Positions 26,276 through 35,228 of a stretch of 64,000 nucleotides of DNA are shown piece after piece (position 1 is the stretch's first letter; each line of letters begins with the position of its first letter). The stretch spans positions 2,976,001-3,040,000 of the forward strand of contig NZ_CP020469.1 of NCBI RefSeq assembly GCF_003031405.1, written 5' to 3'. The DNA is from Halomonas sp. 'Soap Lake #6' (GTDB lineage Bacteria > Pseudomonadota > Gammaproteobacteria > Pseudomonadales > Halomonadaceae). The notes beneath the pieces were generated by a model. It ran no database searches. It was not told the DNA's origin and worked only from the letters and a program-made list of their open reading frames with translations. Made by a program: the position numbers and the translations under genes.

Positions 26276-27460
26276 TCATCTCCCGCTGCCAAAATATCTC
26301 AGTTTCAAGCTCTCCAACGTGCCATCCTCTTGTAGGTCCAGTATCTGCAGGGTGATAGGCAATGTAAGGCTACTTTCGTGTGGAAAAGCAAAGCCATATT
26401 TGTCTGGGTGAAACAGGTTCCCGACCACCTCCAACCTCTCTTCAAAGTGGGTATGGGCATAATGTTCGAGAATCGGCGCATCCCCGACAATTGCGTCGAT
26501 TCGCCCCTCTTGCAATGCGCTGACTGAAACATCAATGTTGGGAAAAGAGCGCGTGGAGATACCAAGTTCTTGCAGATACTTCTCTGCTGCACTGCCGGTG
26601 AAGACACCGATGGTTTTCCCTGGCAAATCAGATAGTGCAGTAATACCCCGCGTCAGAGATACGGTGGTCATCACGCTGGTCACGGACGAAGTTATATAGG
26701 CGATAACCACAACACCGACGGCCAACCAGATGGCTTGCCAGAAACGCCCGACCCAGCCGAACAGATTCTTGCGTGCGATACGCTTCGACGTGACAGCAAG
26801 CATGACGTGGTAGAAACTCTCCGCAACACCCTCGCGCCAAAGTCTGGGGAAATCGGGATCAAAGCGGCGGTCGAACAATGTCAGAGCGATGGTGGCAAAG
26901 GCAATGATTGACAGAAGCCAGGCATAGGCCTGCAGATGGCCAGCATCTTGGAGTCCGCCCACAACGCCCCAAAAACCACCTCCCCCCTGATCTGGCACCA
27001 TGATCCGTAGCCCAGCATCATACCAAGGCTGAGTGAAAGCGATAGCTTCAGCGCGGTCACGAGTGATGGTCAGGTTGGTCACCGCCGTATCGACCTCGTT
27101 TTCGGCAGTAGCCCGCACAAGATCACGAAAGGTGGGGTATTTAGCGTAGTGAAAATTGAGCTCCAGCCGCTCTGCAACGATTTCCCATAACTCGATAGCT
27201 ATGCCGGAATACTGCCCTTCACCACGATCTACAACAAAAGGTGGGCTAACATAGATACCAACCGTTATGTCGGTGGCGAGCTCAGCTTCCGAGGCACCCT
27301 GCGCTACCGCCTGCGTTGCACCTAGTGCAATAAGCGCCAAGACTGCATAAAAGACTGGCTGAAATATACGCCCTCTTTTCCCTCGCGCCCTCCTGGCCAG
27401 TATCAGACCGACAGCTAACAAGAGCCTCTTCATCCTCCAGCCGTTCTTTTGCCTAGTCAT
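26276..27460 (-). CDS. Ionotropic-glutamate-receptor-like channel protein (SBP_bac_3 plus pore)
   Basis: 394 residues. A signal-like segment ends TQAVAQG. Residues of about 60-155 form the first ligand-lobe (GIYVSPPFVV, TNLTITRDRAEAIAFTQPWY), the arrangement of glutamate/amino-acid binding domains. Three hydrophobic segments between about 180 and 275 form a pore module, and YITSSVTSVMTT stands where iGluRs have SYTANLAAF. The second lobe (about 280-394) holds GVFTGSAAEKYL and the Asp in DAIVGDAPI. This is the GluR0-like layout. The K+-filter sequence TVGYG is absent, with AVTSKRIARKN at that point. Start ATG 27460 has AGGAAGAG. Confidence 0.82.
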   Translation of the reverse strand: MTRQKNGWRMKRLLLAVGLILARRARGKRGRIFQPVFYAVLALIALGATQAVAQGASEAELATDITVGIYVSPPFVVDRGEGQYSGIAIELWEIVAERLELNFHYAKYPTFRDLVRATAENEVDTAVTNLTITRDRAEAIAFTQPWYDAGLRIMVPDQGGGGFWGVVGGLQDAGHLQAYAWLLSIIAFATIALTLFDRRFDPDFPRLWREGVAESFYHVMLAVTSKRIARKNLFGWVGRFWQAIWLAVGVVVIAYITSSVTSVMTTVSLTRGITALSDLPGKTIGVFTGSAAEKYLQELGISTRSFPNIDVSVSALQEGRIDAIVGDAPILEHYAHTHFEERLEVVGNLFHPDKYGFAFPHESSLTLPITLQILDLQEDGTLESLKLRYFGSGR

Positions 27461-28101
27461 ATACTCTTCCTGTTGAGCAGCCCCTACGCCTTATGCGCCT
27501 GGCTTACCCCTCACACAGACGATGTCTGTGTTAGTCGATATAACTGTCTTGGGCAGGGATTAGGAACGCATTGACGCTGACATCAAGAAAATGTTGAAAA
27601 CATGAGGATATAACGCAATAAGCAGAAGAACCAATGAGCTTTTAACCAGTCAGTAAAGTGCTCGCAGTAACTAGGCCATTCGCCTAGTGATCCTCTCCGA
27701 CAATACTCAAGTTAATCGGGGACAATATTCTGCCTCCAGCACACCAAGCTAAACATTTTGACCGCGAAGCTGGGAAAGCCATCAAAAAGCTGCTGGCTGA
27801 CGATGTAGCATCACCAACTAAGAAAGTGAGTTTAAAAGCAATGGCGCTAGTGCTCATTTAAATCTAGTGACTAATAAATCTAGTGGCTAAAAATGGGCCG
27901 ATGCCTACCCAGCAACTTAGCAAACTAGAATACCGGCAACAAATGGTCACCAGAGGCATTTGTAGTGGTTCAATAAAACCTGATCCCAACCCAGGTGATA
28001 ATATTGCCACTACCTAGCGTGGAACCTGATAAATAAAACCTCACGCTTACAAGAAGGCCACCGTGGATAACGTTTCCAACTTACTCAATATGAGGTGTGC
28101 G
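27461..28101. other. Intergenic region of about 600 bp with a coding-like scrap
   Basis: No gene with a start and ribosome site was found. From 27691 to 27861 (+) 56 codons are open between stops and read like ordinary protein (HFDREAGKAIKKLLADD), but no ATG, GTG or TTG starts them, so it may be a decayed gene end. Around 27860-27890 AAATCTAGTG is repeated. The promoter of the ynjB operon should be within the last 200 bases. Confidence 0.4.
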
Positions 28102-29319
28102 ATGCCGAATAACCGCAACTCCCTACGTGCTACGGTTGCTATGGCAATGCTGGCGCTTGCCCTTCCGGCAGCGGCTACCCCCGACACCAACGACTGGCAA
28201 AGCATAGTGGCGGAAGCCGAGGGCCAAACCGTTTACTGGAACGCCTGGGCCGGTGAAGAGCGCATTAACACCTATATCAGCTGGGTGGCACAGCAGGTCG
28301 ATGCCCGTTACGGCGTAGAACTGGTTCACGTTAAACTCGGTGATACATCTGAAGCGGTATCTCGCGTACTGGCAGAAAAGCAAGCGGGTAACGACGAGCG
28401 CGGCAGCGTGGATATGATCTGGATTAACGGCGAAAACTTTGCCGCTATGAAAGCTAATGGGTTGTTGTTCGGTCCCTGGGCGGAGGCAATGCCCTACTAC
28501 CCGTTGACCGACCCTGACAACACGCCCGCCGTACGCTACGACTGGACAATTCCGGTGGATGGCCTGGAATCCCCCTGGAGCAGCTCCCAGGTAGTTTTTT
28601 ATTACGACACGGCACTGGTTGAAAACCATCCGAACAACATGGCGGAGCTACTTGAGTGGGCCACACTTAATCCCGGTGAATTCACTTACCCGCAGGTACC
28701 CAACTTTTTGGGCAATGCGTTCATTACCCAGGCGATGCTGGAACTTAGCGACAACACAGAACTCTTCTATGAGCCCATGCAGGAAGAGGATTTTGATACC
28801 GCCACGGCAGCACTATGGGAGTTCCTCGATGAGCTACACCCTCACCTATGGCGCTCGGGGCGTGCCTTTCCTTCCAACAGCGCTGACCTGCGCAGCCTGA
28901 TGGGCGACAGCGAAATCAGCATTGCGCTCTCGTTTAGCGCCACCGAAGCCTCGGGGGCTATCGCTAACTATGAGCTGCCTGATACCGTCAGAAGCTACGT
29001 TCATGATAGCGGTATGATTGGCAACATGAGCTTTATGGCCATTCCCTATAACGCCCAACACAAGGCAGGCGCCATGGTGGTGGCCAACTACCTAATGTCA
29101 CCAGAAGCACAGGCTGAAAAGCAGGACCCGAAAGTGTGGGGAAGCGGCACGATCTTAGCCATGGATATGCTATCGCCCGAGGAGCGTGCACTGTTTGATG
29201 ATATTGATCTTGGTATCGCGACACTGCCACCGAGTGAGCTCGGTGAACTCCTGGGACAGCCGCACCCAAGCTGGGTCGATGCCATTGCTGAAGCATGGCA
29301 AACACGCTATGTGAACTAA
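28102..29319 (+). CDS. ynjB: ABC transporter substrate-binding protein, YnjB type
   Basis: About 405 residues from ATG 28102, with GAGG six bases upstream; this gives a normal signal peptide (MPNNRNSLRATVAMAMLAL to PAAA). A GTG at 28063 with AAGAAGG upstream is a good alternative. The sequence VYWNAWAGEERINTYISW, DMIWINGENFAAMK and GLESPWSSSQVVFYYD fits the YnjB family. It precedes the permease and ATPase genes of the same system. In E. coli the ynjBCD ligand is not established. Confidence 0.85.
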   Translation: MPNNRNSLRATVAMAMLALALPAAATPDTNDWQSIVAEAEGQTVYWNAWAGEERINTYISWVAQQVDARYGVELVHVKLGDTSEAVSRVLAEKQAGNDERGSVDMIWINGENFAAMKANGLLFGPWAEAMPYYPLTDPDNTPAVRYDWTIPVDGLESPWSSSQVVFYYDTALVENHPNNMAELLEWATLNPGEFTYPQVPNFLGNAFITQAMLELSDNTELFYEPMQEEDFDTATAALWEFLDELHPHLWRSGRAFPSNSADLRSLMGDSEISIALSFSATEASGAIANYELPDTVRSYVHDSGMIGNMSFMAIPYNAQHKAGAMVVANYLMSPEAQAEKQDPKVWGSGTILAMDMLSPEERALFDDIDLGIATLPPSELGELLGQPHPSWVDAIAEAWQTRYVN

Positions 29320-29322
29320 GCA

Positions 29323-31005
29323 ATGCTACTGCGTTTAGCGCCTTGGGTGATGATAGCGTTACTCACCGCTCCTTTGGCGGCAGGGCTACTAATGGTGCTG
29401 CTGCCTGCCTTTGGTTATTTGCCAGTTCTGGGGGGGGACACCTTTCACCTGGAGGCGTGGCAAGCATTGTGGGCGCGTGCCGGCCTGCACCGCTCGATAC
29501 TGCTGAGCTACTTCAGCGGTCTAATTACTACGCTAGTCGCCCTGTTTATCGTGGTGCTATTTCTGGCCGCCAACCAGGGCACCTGGCTTGACCGTGCTAT
29601 TCGACGTATGGTCTCGCCGCTGCTGGCCATTCCCCATGCGGCCGTGGCCTTTGGCTTAGCCTTTTTGATTGCTCCTTCGGGGCTGCTGGTACGCTGGCTC
29701 TCGCCTGGGCTCACTGGGTGGGAGCGCCCCCCCGACCTGCTGATCGTCAACGACCCGCTGGGGCTTGCGCTAATGGCGGGTCTGGTACTTAAAGAAGTAC
29801 CCTTTTTACTGCTGATGAGCTTGGCGGCATTGGCGCAACTCCATCCCGAGCGCCGAGTGACCCTGGCCCGCTCACTGGGCTACGCCCCAGGCATTGCCTG
29901 GTTGAAGTGCGTTTTTCCAGCTCTTTACCCACTGATTCGGCTACCGGTTTACGCGGTAATTGCCTATGCAACCTCCGTGGTGGATATGGCGCTGATTCTT
30001 GGCCCGACCCTACCACCAACCCTAAGTGTTTCGATTATCACTTGGTTTAACGACCCCGACTTAAACCGCCGTTTTATGGCCTCTGCCGGGGCGGTACTGC
30101 AGCTGGGCGTTACCCTGGCGGCACTGCTCACCTGGTGGTTGGGAGAGCAGGCTGTCAAACACCTTAGCCAACGATGGTTAGTCAGTGGGTCTCGCCTATC
30201 AGGCTCAGCGGCAATTGCGTTTGGCGGCCGGGCATTGTTGTCGACCGTCACACTCCTGGCAATTAGCGCCCTTGCCGGGCTGACGCTGTTTTCAGTGGCG
30301 GGGTTTTGGCGTTTTCCTGATGCTTTGCCGGGCACCTTTACGCTGGATCATTGGCAGCGCATTCTGCCCAGTGTCACCACACCACTGATCAATACACTGA
30401 GTATCGGGCTAACCGCAACAATGATTGCTGCGTTCCTGGTCGTAGCAACACTGGAGCACGCAGCGCGCCACCATCTACCTGCTCGGCGGGCACAGTGGCT
30501 ACTGTACTTGCCGTTGATCGTGCCACAGGTCGCCTTTCTGTTTGGCCTGGTAGTGGCCGCTGAGAGCGTTGGCATTCGCCCTCAGCACGCCCTGGTAGTG
30601 GCCGCCCACCTGCTATTTGTAGTGCCGTATCTCTATTTATCCCTTTCAGAAGCCTATCGGCGGTTAGACCCACGTTGGGTACAAGTGGCGCTGTCACTGG
30701 GTGTTCCACCTTGGCGAGCCTTCTGGCAAATACGCCTACCGCTACTGCTAGCCCCGCTGCTAACCGCCTGTGCGGTGAGTTTAGCAGTCAGCATCGGGCA
30801 GTATTTACCTACTCTGCTGCTCGGCGGTGGTCGAGTCCCAACCATTACCACCGAAGCCGTTGCCATGGCATCAGGCGGTAACCGGCGACTCATCGCGGTA
30901 TTGGCACTTCTACAAGCGCTACTGCCCTTTATTGGTTTTAGTCTGGCGCTGTTGATTCCCCGCTTAGTGTGGGCAAAACGCCGCCAGATGAGAGGAGCTG
31001 CATGA
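29323..31005 (+). CDS. ynjC: ABC permease with two fused domains, YnjC type
   Basis: 560 residues with about twelve membrane segments in two homologous halves, as in YnjC/ThiP/FbpB permeases. EAA-type loops occur near residue 185 (SLGYAPGIAWLKCVFP) and near 455 (SLGVPPWRAFWQIRLP). It forms the full membrane channel in one chain. Its ATG lies three bases after the ynjB stop, so it is coupled. Its last bases overlap the ATPase start (ATGA). Confidence 0.9.
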   Translation: MLLRLAPWVMIALLTAPLAAGLLMVLLPAFGYLPVLGGDTFHLEAWQALWARAGLHRSILLSYFSGLITTLVALFIVVLFLAANQGTWLDRAIRRMVSPLLAIPHAAVAFGLAFLIAPSGLLVRWLSPGLTGWERPPDLLIVNDPLGLALMAGLVLKEVPFLLLMSLAALAQLHPERRVTLARSLGYAPGIAWLKCVFPALYPLIRLPVYAVIAYATSVVDMALILGPTLPPTLSVSIITWFNDPDLNRRFMASAGAVLQLGVTLAALLTWWLGEQAVKHLSQRWLVSGSRLSGSAAIAFGGRALLSTVTLLAISALAGLTLFSVAGFWRFPDALPGTFTLDHWQRILPSVTTPLINTLSIGLTATMIAAFLVVATLEHAARHHLPARRAQWLLYLPLIVPQVAFLFGLVVAAESVGIRPQHALVVAAHLLFVVPYLYLSLSEAYRRLDPRWVQVALSLGVPPWRAFWQIRLPLLLAPLLTACAVSLAVSIGQYLPTLLLGGGRVPTITTEAVAMASGGNRRLIAVLALLQALLPFIGFSLALLIPRLVWAKRRQMRGAA

Positions 31006-31637
31006 CCCCCATCCCCCCAACCCTGCACATCAAGCAGATGAAGATCACCCTGGAAGGCCAAACGCTGCTCACCATGAATCAGCATATAGCTCCAGGGGAA
31101 GTACTCACCGTGATGGGCCCTTCCGGCTCGGGAAAATCCACTTTACTGGCTTATCTAGCAGGTTTTTTATCGCCAGCCTTTCAGGCCCAAGGTGAGCTCT
31201 ATCTAGGCGATAAACGTCTGGATACACTGCCTGCTGAACAGCGTGGCATTGGCCTGCTATTTCAGGACCCAATGCTGTTTCCCCATTTGAGCGTGGCGGG
31301 TAATTGCCGCTTTGGCCTGCCCCGCCGCACCCAGAATAAAACCGAGCGGATAACAAAAGCGCTGCAACAAGTGGGACTCACGGGCTTTGAAGCCCGCGAC
31401 CCGGCCACCCTTTCCGGCGGCCAGCAAGCCAGGGTGGCGCTGATGCGTCTACTGCTTTCCCAGCCCCAAGCGGTGCTGCTGGACGAACCCTTCTCCAAAC
31501 TAGACACAGCGCTGCGCCAGGAAATGCGTGCCCTGGTGTTCGGCCAGCTACGAGAAGCGGGTCTACCGACGCTACTGGTCACCCACGACGAGGCTGATGC
31601 TGCCGCAGCTGGAGGACCCATCATTGCCCTTGGTTAA
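31002..31637 (+). CDS. ynjD: ABC ATPase, YnjD type
   Basis: 211 residues from ATG 31002, which overlaps the ynjC stop and has GAGGAG upstream. Walker A GPSGSGKST, signature LSGGQQARVAL, Walker B AVLLDEPFSKLD and H-loop His in VTHDEADAA are present. It lacks the C-terminal regulatory domain of MalK/PotA, so it is a short ATPase of the YnjD/ThiQ kind. It powers YnjBC import. Confidence 0.92.
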   Translation: MTPIPPTLHIKQMKITLEGQTLLTMNQHIAPGEVLTVMGPSGSGKSTLLAYLAGFLSPAFQAQGELYLGDKRLDTLPAEQRGIGLLFQDPMLFPHLSVAGNCRFGLPRRTQNKTERITKALQQVGLTGFEARDPATLSGGQQARVALMRLLLSQPQAVLLDEPFSKLDTALRQEMRALVFGQLREAGLPTLLVTHDEADAAAAGGPIIALG

Positions 31638-32343
31638 CGACAGTGCCACCCCACCTAGGCTCAGCATCGTGATCCCGATGCTCAATGAAGCTGCTGGTAT
31701 TGAAGCAGCATTGGCTCCGCTGCAGTCATTGCGTGCTGACAGTGTTGAAGTGATTGTGGTGGATGGTGGCAGTACGGATAACAGCGTAGCGCTGGCGACC
31801 CCCCTGGCGGATAGAGTGCTTGCCTGCGAGCCTGGCCGAGCACAGCAGATGAACCATGGTGCACACCAGGCCCGCGCAGCTGCGCTGCTATTTTTACATG
31901 CTGATACCCAATTCTGCCCAGGCGATGAAGAGCATGCCGTAGAAAATATTGCTCACGCACTCAACACGTACACCTGGGGACGGTTTGATATTCGCTTAGC
32001 GGGTCAAAGCCGATTATTGCCCATGGTCAGTATCCTAATGAACCTGCGTTCACGGTGTACCGGAATCGCCACCGGCGACCAGGGCATGTTTATGCGCAGG
32101 GAGACGTTTTTGGTCGTCGGCGGTTTTCCTGATCAACCACTGATGGAAGATATTGAGCTAAGCAAGCGGCTTAAAACTCTGGCTTCCCCCGCCTGTCTAG
32201 GCGCCAAAGTGATAAGCTCAGGTAGGCGCTGGGACAAGCTTGGCGCCTGGAAAACCATCTTACTGATGTGGCGGCTACGTTACCGCTACTGGCGCGGCGT
32301 TAGCGCTAGCCAACTGGCCAAGGAGTATCACAATGCCCGCTGA
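31597..32343 (+). CDS. Family 2 glycosyltransferase, TIGR04283 type
   Basis: About 248 residues. LSIVIPMLNEAAGIEAAL opens a GT2 fold, VIVVDGGSTDNS is the nucleotide-sugar site, FLHADTQF holds the metal-binding DxD-like group, and RWDKLGAWKTILLMWRLRYRYW is the end characteristic of TIGR04283 proteins. That family is named for association with arsenosugar synthesis. It overlaps the ATPase gene end. TTG 31624, eight bases after GGAGG, is a plausible alternative start. The next gene overlaps its stop. Confidence 0.8.
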   Translation: MLPQLEDPSLPLVNDSATPPRLSIVIPMLNEAAGIEAALAPLQSLRADSVEVIVVDGGSTDNSVALATPLADRVLACEPGRAQQMNHGAHQARAAALLFLHADTQFCPGDEEHAVENIAHALNTYTWGRFDIRLAGQSRLLPMVSILMNLRSRCTGIATGDQGMFMRRETFLVVGGFPDQPLMEDIELSKRLKTLASPACLGAKVISSGRRWDKLGAWKTILLMWRLRYRYWRGVSASQLAKEYHNAR

Positions 32344-32953
32344 ACCACCGGTCACCTTGCACCTTTTGGCCAAAGCACCACTGCCAGGGCAGGCGAAAAC
32401 ACGCTTAATTCCTTGCCTGGGGCCAGAAGGTGCGGCGCAAGCCCACGCCAGCATGGTACGCCACTGTGTCGCCACCGCCTGCGACGCGCTTGGCGCTGAA
32501 CACGTTACGCTATGGACCTCACTAGATCACCAACACCCTCTGTTTAGGGAATTACAGACCCATTACGGGATAACGCTTGCCGCCCAACAGCAGGGCGATG
32601 TCGGTATGCGTGTTCGCCATGCGCTGAAGAGCGCCTTGGGTCCGGCGATGGTGATGGGCACCGACTGCCCCAGTATTACCGTTGCCATGTTAAAGCAGTG
32701 CAGCATCGCGCTTAAAAGTGTTCCAGTGGTTATTTTACCTGCTGAAGATGGCGGCTACGGCTTAATTGGCACTCACGACGACTACCCCAGCCTGTTTGAG
32801 AACATCCCCTGGGGCACCGATCAAGTACTCAACGTCACTCGTCAGCGGCTTGCCGCACAAGCCCTGGAGTCTGTTTTTCCCGACACCATGTGGGACATTG
32901 ACCGCCCCGAGGATTGGCTGCGCTGGCAGCACTCGCTACACGCTCAGCAATGA
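32333..32953 (+). CDS. TIGR04282-family glycosyltransferase/nucleotidyltransferase-like protein
   Basis: 206 residues. LLAKAPLPGQAKTRLIP at residues 11-27, MGTDCPSI and EDGGYGLIG are the three hallmarks of this family (DUF2064), related to nucleotidyltransferases and glycosyltransferases. It is found as a pair with TIGR04283 proteins near arsenosugar genes. AAGGAG precedes the ATG, and the start overlaps the upstream gene by eleven bases. No arsM or arsS gene is in the window, so the product is unknown. Confidence 0.85.
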   Translation: MPAEPPVTLHLLAKAPLPGQAKTRLIPCLGPEGAAQAHASMVRHCVATACDALGAEHVTLWTSLDHQHPLFRELQTHYGITLAAQQQGDVGMRVRHALKSALGPAMVMGTDCPSITVAMLKQCSIALKSVPVVILPAEDGGYGLIGTHDDYPSLFENIPWGTDQVLNVTRQRLAAQALESVFPDTMWDIDRPEDWLRWQHSLHAQQ

Positions 32954-32986
32954 CCCTGACCCCACAACACCCTTAGGAAGCCCTCC

Positions 32987-35125
32987 TTGAACCGACAAAG
33001 ACTGCTGATTATCACTCTGCTGCTACTGGCCGTACTTGGCTTCTATTTAAGCGGCGCCCACACGTTTTTCACCCTGGAAACGCTGCAAGCTTATCGCAGC
33101 GATTTCCAGGCAGCCTTTCAGCAATCCCCATGGCAGGTAGCAGGTATATTCTTCGCGGTGTATGTGATTATGACGACACTATCACTACCCGGTGCAGCAC
33201 TGCTGACGCTGTTGGGCGGCGCCTTGTTTGGCTTGGGCTGGGGGCTGTTGATTATCTCTTTTGCCAGCACCATCGGCGCAACACTGGCTTTCCTACTCTC
33301 GCGCTTTCTGTTCCGCCAGCCAATTGAAAAGCGCTTTCCTCGCCAGTTTGAAACAGTGAACCGGGGCGTGGAGAGAGACGGGGCGTTTTATCTCTTCACC
33401 CTGCGTCTGGTGCCGGTCTTTCCCTTCTTTATGATTAACCTGGTGATGGGGCTAACGCGGATTAAAACCACCACCTTCTACTGGGTTAGCCAACTAGGCA
33501 TGTTGCCCGGTACGGCGGTTTATGTGAATGCAGGTGGGCAACTAGGTGAGCTAGAGAATCTAAGTGGTATTATTTCACCGGCACTGATTGCCTCGTTTGC
33601 GCTGCTGGCGGTATTCCCCTGGGTAGCACGGCGTATTGCCCTGGCGGTACAAAAGCGCAACGCTTACCGTGGCTTTACCCGCCCCGCTCATTTTGATTAC
33701 GACATTGTAGTGATTGGCGGCGGCTCAGCGGGGCTCGTCACCAGCTATATCGCCAGTGCTGTGAAGGCCAAAGTCGCCCTGGTGGAAAAGCACAAAATGG
33801 GTGGTGACTGTTTGAATACTGGCTGCGTGCCTTCTAAAGCACTGATTCGCGCCGCCCGTGCTGCCCATGAAATCCGCACGGCGAAACGCTTTGGGGTCAG
33901 CGCCAGCGAACCAGAGATTGATTTCAGCAAAGTGATGGGCCATGTCCATCAAGCAATTGGCGACATAGAACCCCACGATAGTGTTGAACGCTATACCAAA
34001 CTGGGTGTGGACGTGTACCAAGACCACGCCACCCTAACGTCGCCCTGGGAAGTTAAGGTAGGCGAGAAAGTTCTGACCGCGCGGCATATCGTGCTGGCTA
34101 CCGGCGCACGCCCCCGGGTGCCGCCACTGCCCGGTATTGAGCACGCCCCTATCCTCACCTCGGAAAATTTATGGTCACTCACCGAATTGCCTAAGCGCTT
34201 AGTAGTACTGGGAGGCGGGGCCATCGGCTGTGAACTTAGCCAAAGCTTTGCCCGCTTAGGCAGCCAAGTGACACTAATAGAGGGTACGCCACAACTGCTC
34301 GGTCGCGAAGATTCGGAAGTGGGCGAATACCTTGAGCGCACCCTCACTCAAGAAGGCATTACCGTAATGACGAGCGCCAAGGCGCTGGAAGTCTACCAAC
34401 ACGACCGTCAGCATCAGCTAGTGGTCGAGCATAATGGCGAACGCACTCTTTTTGAATTCGATTACCTGTTGGTGAGTGCTGGACGGCAAGCCAACGTGGA
34501 AGGCTTAGGGCTAGAAGCGCTAGGCATTACGACCACCCAAGGTGGCACCTTGGCGCTTAACGAGCGCCTGCAAACCCGATTACCCAATATTTGGGCCTGT
34601 GGTGATTTGGCAGGGCCTTTTCAGCTCACCCACGCCGCTGCTCATCAAGCGTGGCATGCCGCAGTCAATGCGCTGTTTGGCGAACTAAAAAGTTTTGCGG
34701 TGGATTACCGCTTTATGCCCGCCGTCATCTATGTTCAGCCGGAAGTAGCTCGGGTCGGGCTGAACGAAAAAGAGGCGACCGCCAAAGGTGTGGCGTTTGA
34801 GGTCACCCGTTACGCCATGAGCGAAAGCGACCGTGCCATCGCAGAAGGCGCTACAGAAGGGTTCATCAAGGTACTCACGGTGCCCGGCAAAGATAAAATC
34901 CTAGGCGCAACCATCGTGGCAGAAAACGCTGGGGAGTGGCTGGGTGAATTTACCATCGCCATGAAGCACGGGCTGGGGCTAAATAAATTGCTGGGTACGA
35001 TACACCCCTACCCAACCCTGGGTGAGGCAGCCAAGGCCACAGCTGGCGTATGGAAAAACGCCCACAAGCCTGAGCGAGTGCTGGCATTATTGAAGCGCTA
35101 CTTCAATTGGCGGCGTGGCGACTAA
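32987..35125 (+). CDS. Fusion: VTT (TVP38/DedA-like) membrane domain plus class I flavin disulfide oxidoreductase
   Basis: 712 residues from TTG 32987 with AGGA upstream. Residues 1-220 form about five membrane segments with the VTT pattern (TTLSLPGAALLTLLGGALFG, FRLVPVFPFFMINLVMG-like). From about 235 a mercuric-reductase/lipoamide-dehydrogenase-type flavoprotein follows: IVVIGGGSAGLV for FAD, redox cysteines in GGDCLNTGCVPSKAL, ACGDLAG, and HPYPTLGEA at the dimer face with the catalytic His. It should place a thiol-disulfide or metal reductase on the inner membrane. E. coli has separate VTT proteins (YdjX, YdjZ) just before ynjABCD, which suggests linked function. Confidence 0.88.
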   Translation: MNRQRLLIITLLLLAVLGFYLSGAHTFFTLETLQAYRSDFQAAFQQSPWQVAGIFFAVYVIMTTLSLPGAALLTLLGGALFGLGWGLLIISFASTIGATLAFLLSRFLFRQPIEKRFPRQFETVNRGVERDGAFYLFTLRLVPVFPFFMINLVMGLTRIKTTTFYWVSQLGMLPGTAVYVNAGGQLGELENLSGIISPALIASFALLAVFPWVARRIALAVQKRNAYRGFTRPAHFDYDIVVIGGGSAGLVTSYIASAVKAKVALVEKHKMGGDCLNTGCVPSKALIRAARAAHEIRTAKRFGVSASEPEIDFSKVMGHVHQAIGDIEPHDSVERYTKLGVDVYQDHATLTSPWEVKVGEKVLTARHIVLATGARPRVPPLPGIEHAPILTSENLWSLTELPKRLVVLGGGAIGCELSQSFARLGSQVTLIEGTPQLLGREDSEVGEYLERTLTQEGITVMTSAKALEVYQHDRQHQLVVEHNGERTLFEFDYLLVSAGRQANVEGLGLEALGITTTQGGTLALNERLQTRLPNIWACGDLAGPFQLTHAAAHQAWHAAVNALFGELKSFAVDYRFMPAVIYVQPEVARVGLNEKEATAKGVAFEVTRYAMSESDRAIAEGATEGFIKVLTVPGKDKILGATIVAENAGEWLGEFTIAMKHGLGLNKLLGTIHPYPTLGEAAKATAGVWKNAHKPERVLALLKRYFNWRRGD

Positions 35126-35156
35126 ACCTAAAGAGGCTGCGAATAGCTCTCCATCG

Positions 35157-35220
35157 TTAGGGCCTGTTGACGTTTCATCGCGAACCGCGTGGCCGTGAGT
35201 GAAACGTCAACAGGTCCTAG
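35157..35220. mobile_element. Palindromic MITE-like repeat, copy B
   Basis: Arms 35157-35177 and 35200-35220 match inversely at 19 of 21 bases, with a 22-base centre. Arm sequence CTGTTGACGTTTCA is shared, with small changes, with copy A at 8983-9056. TA flanks both sides. It sits between the fusion gene and the converging HTH gene, and could also act as a terminator. Confidence 0.6.
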
Positions 35221-35228
35221 TCGAGCAG

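Noticed and set aside
28063..35125. Complete arsenosugar pathway
   Set aside because: Only the two glycosyltransferase-like families are present; no arsM, arsS or arsenic resistance genes are in the window.
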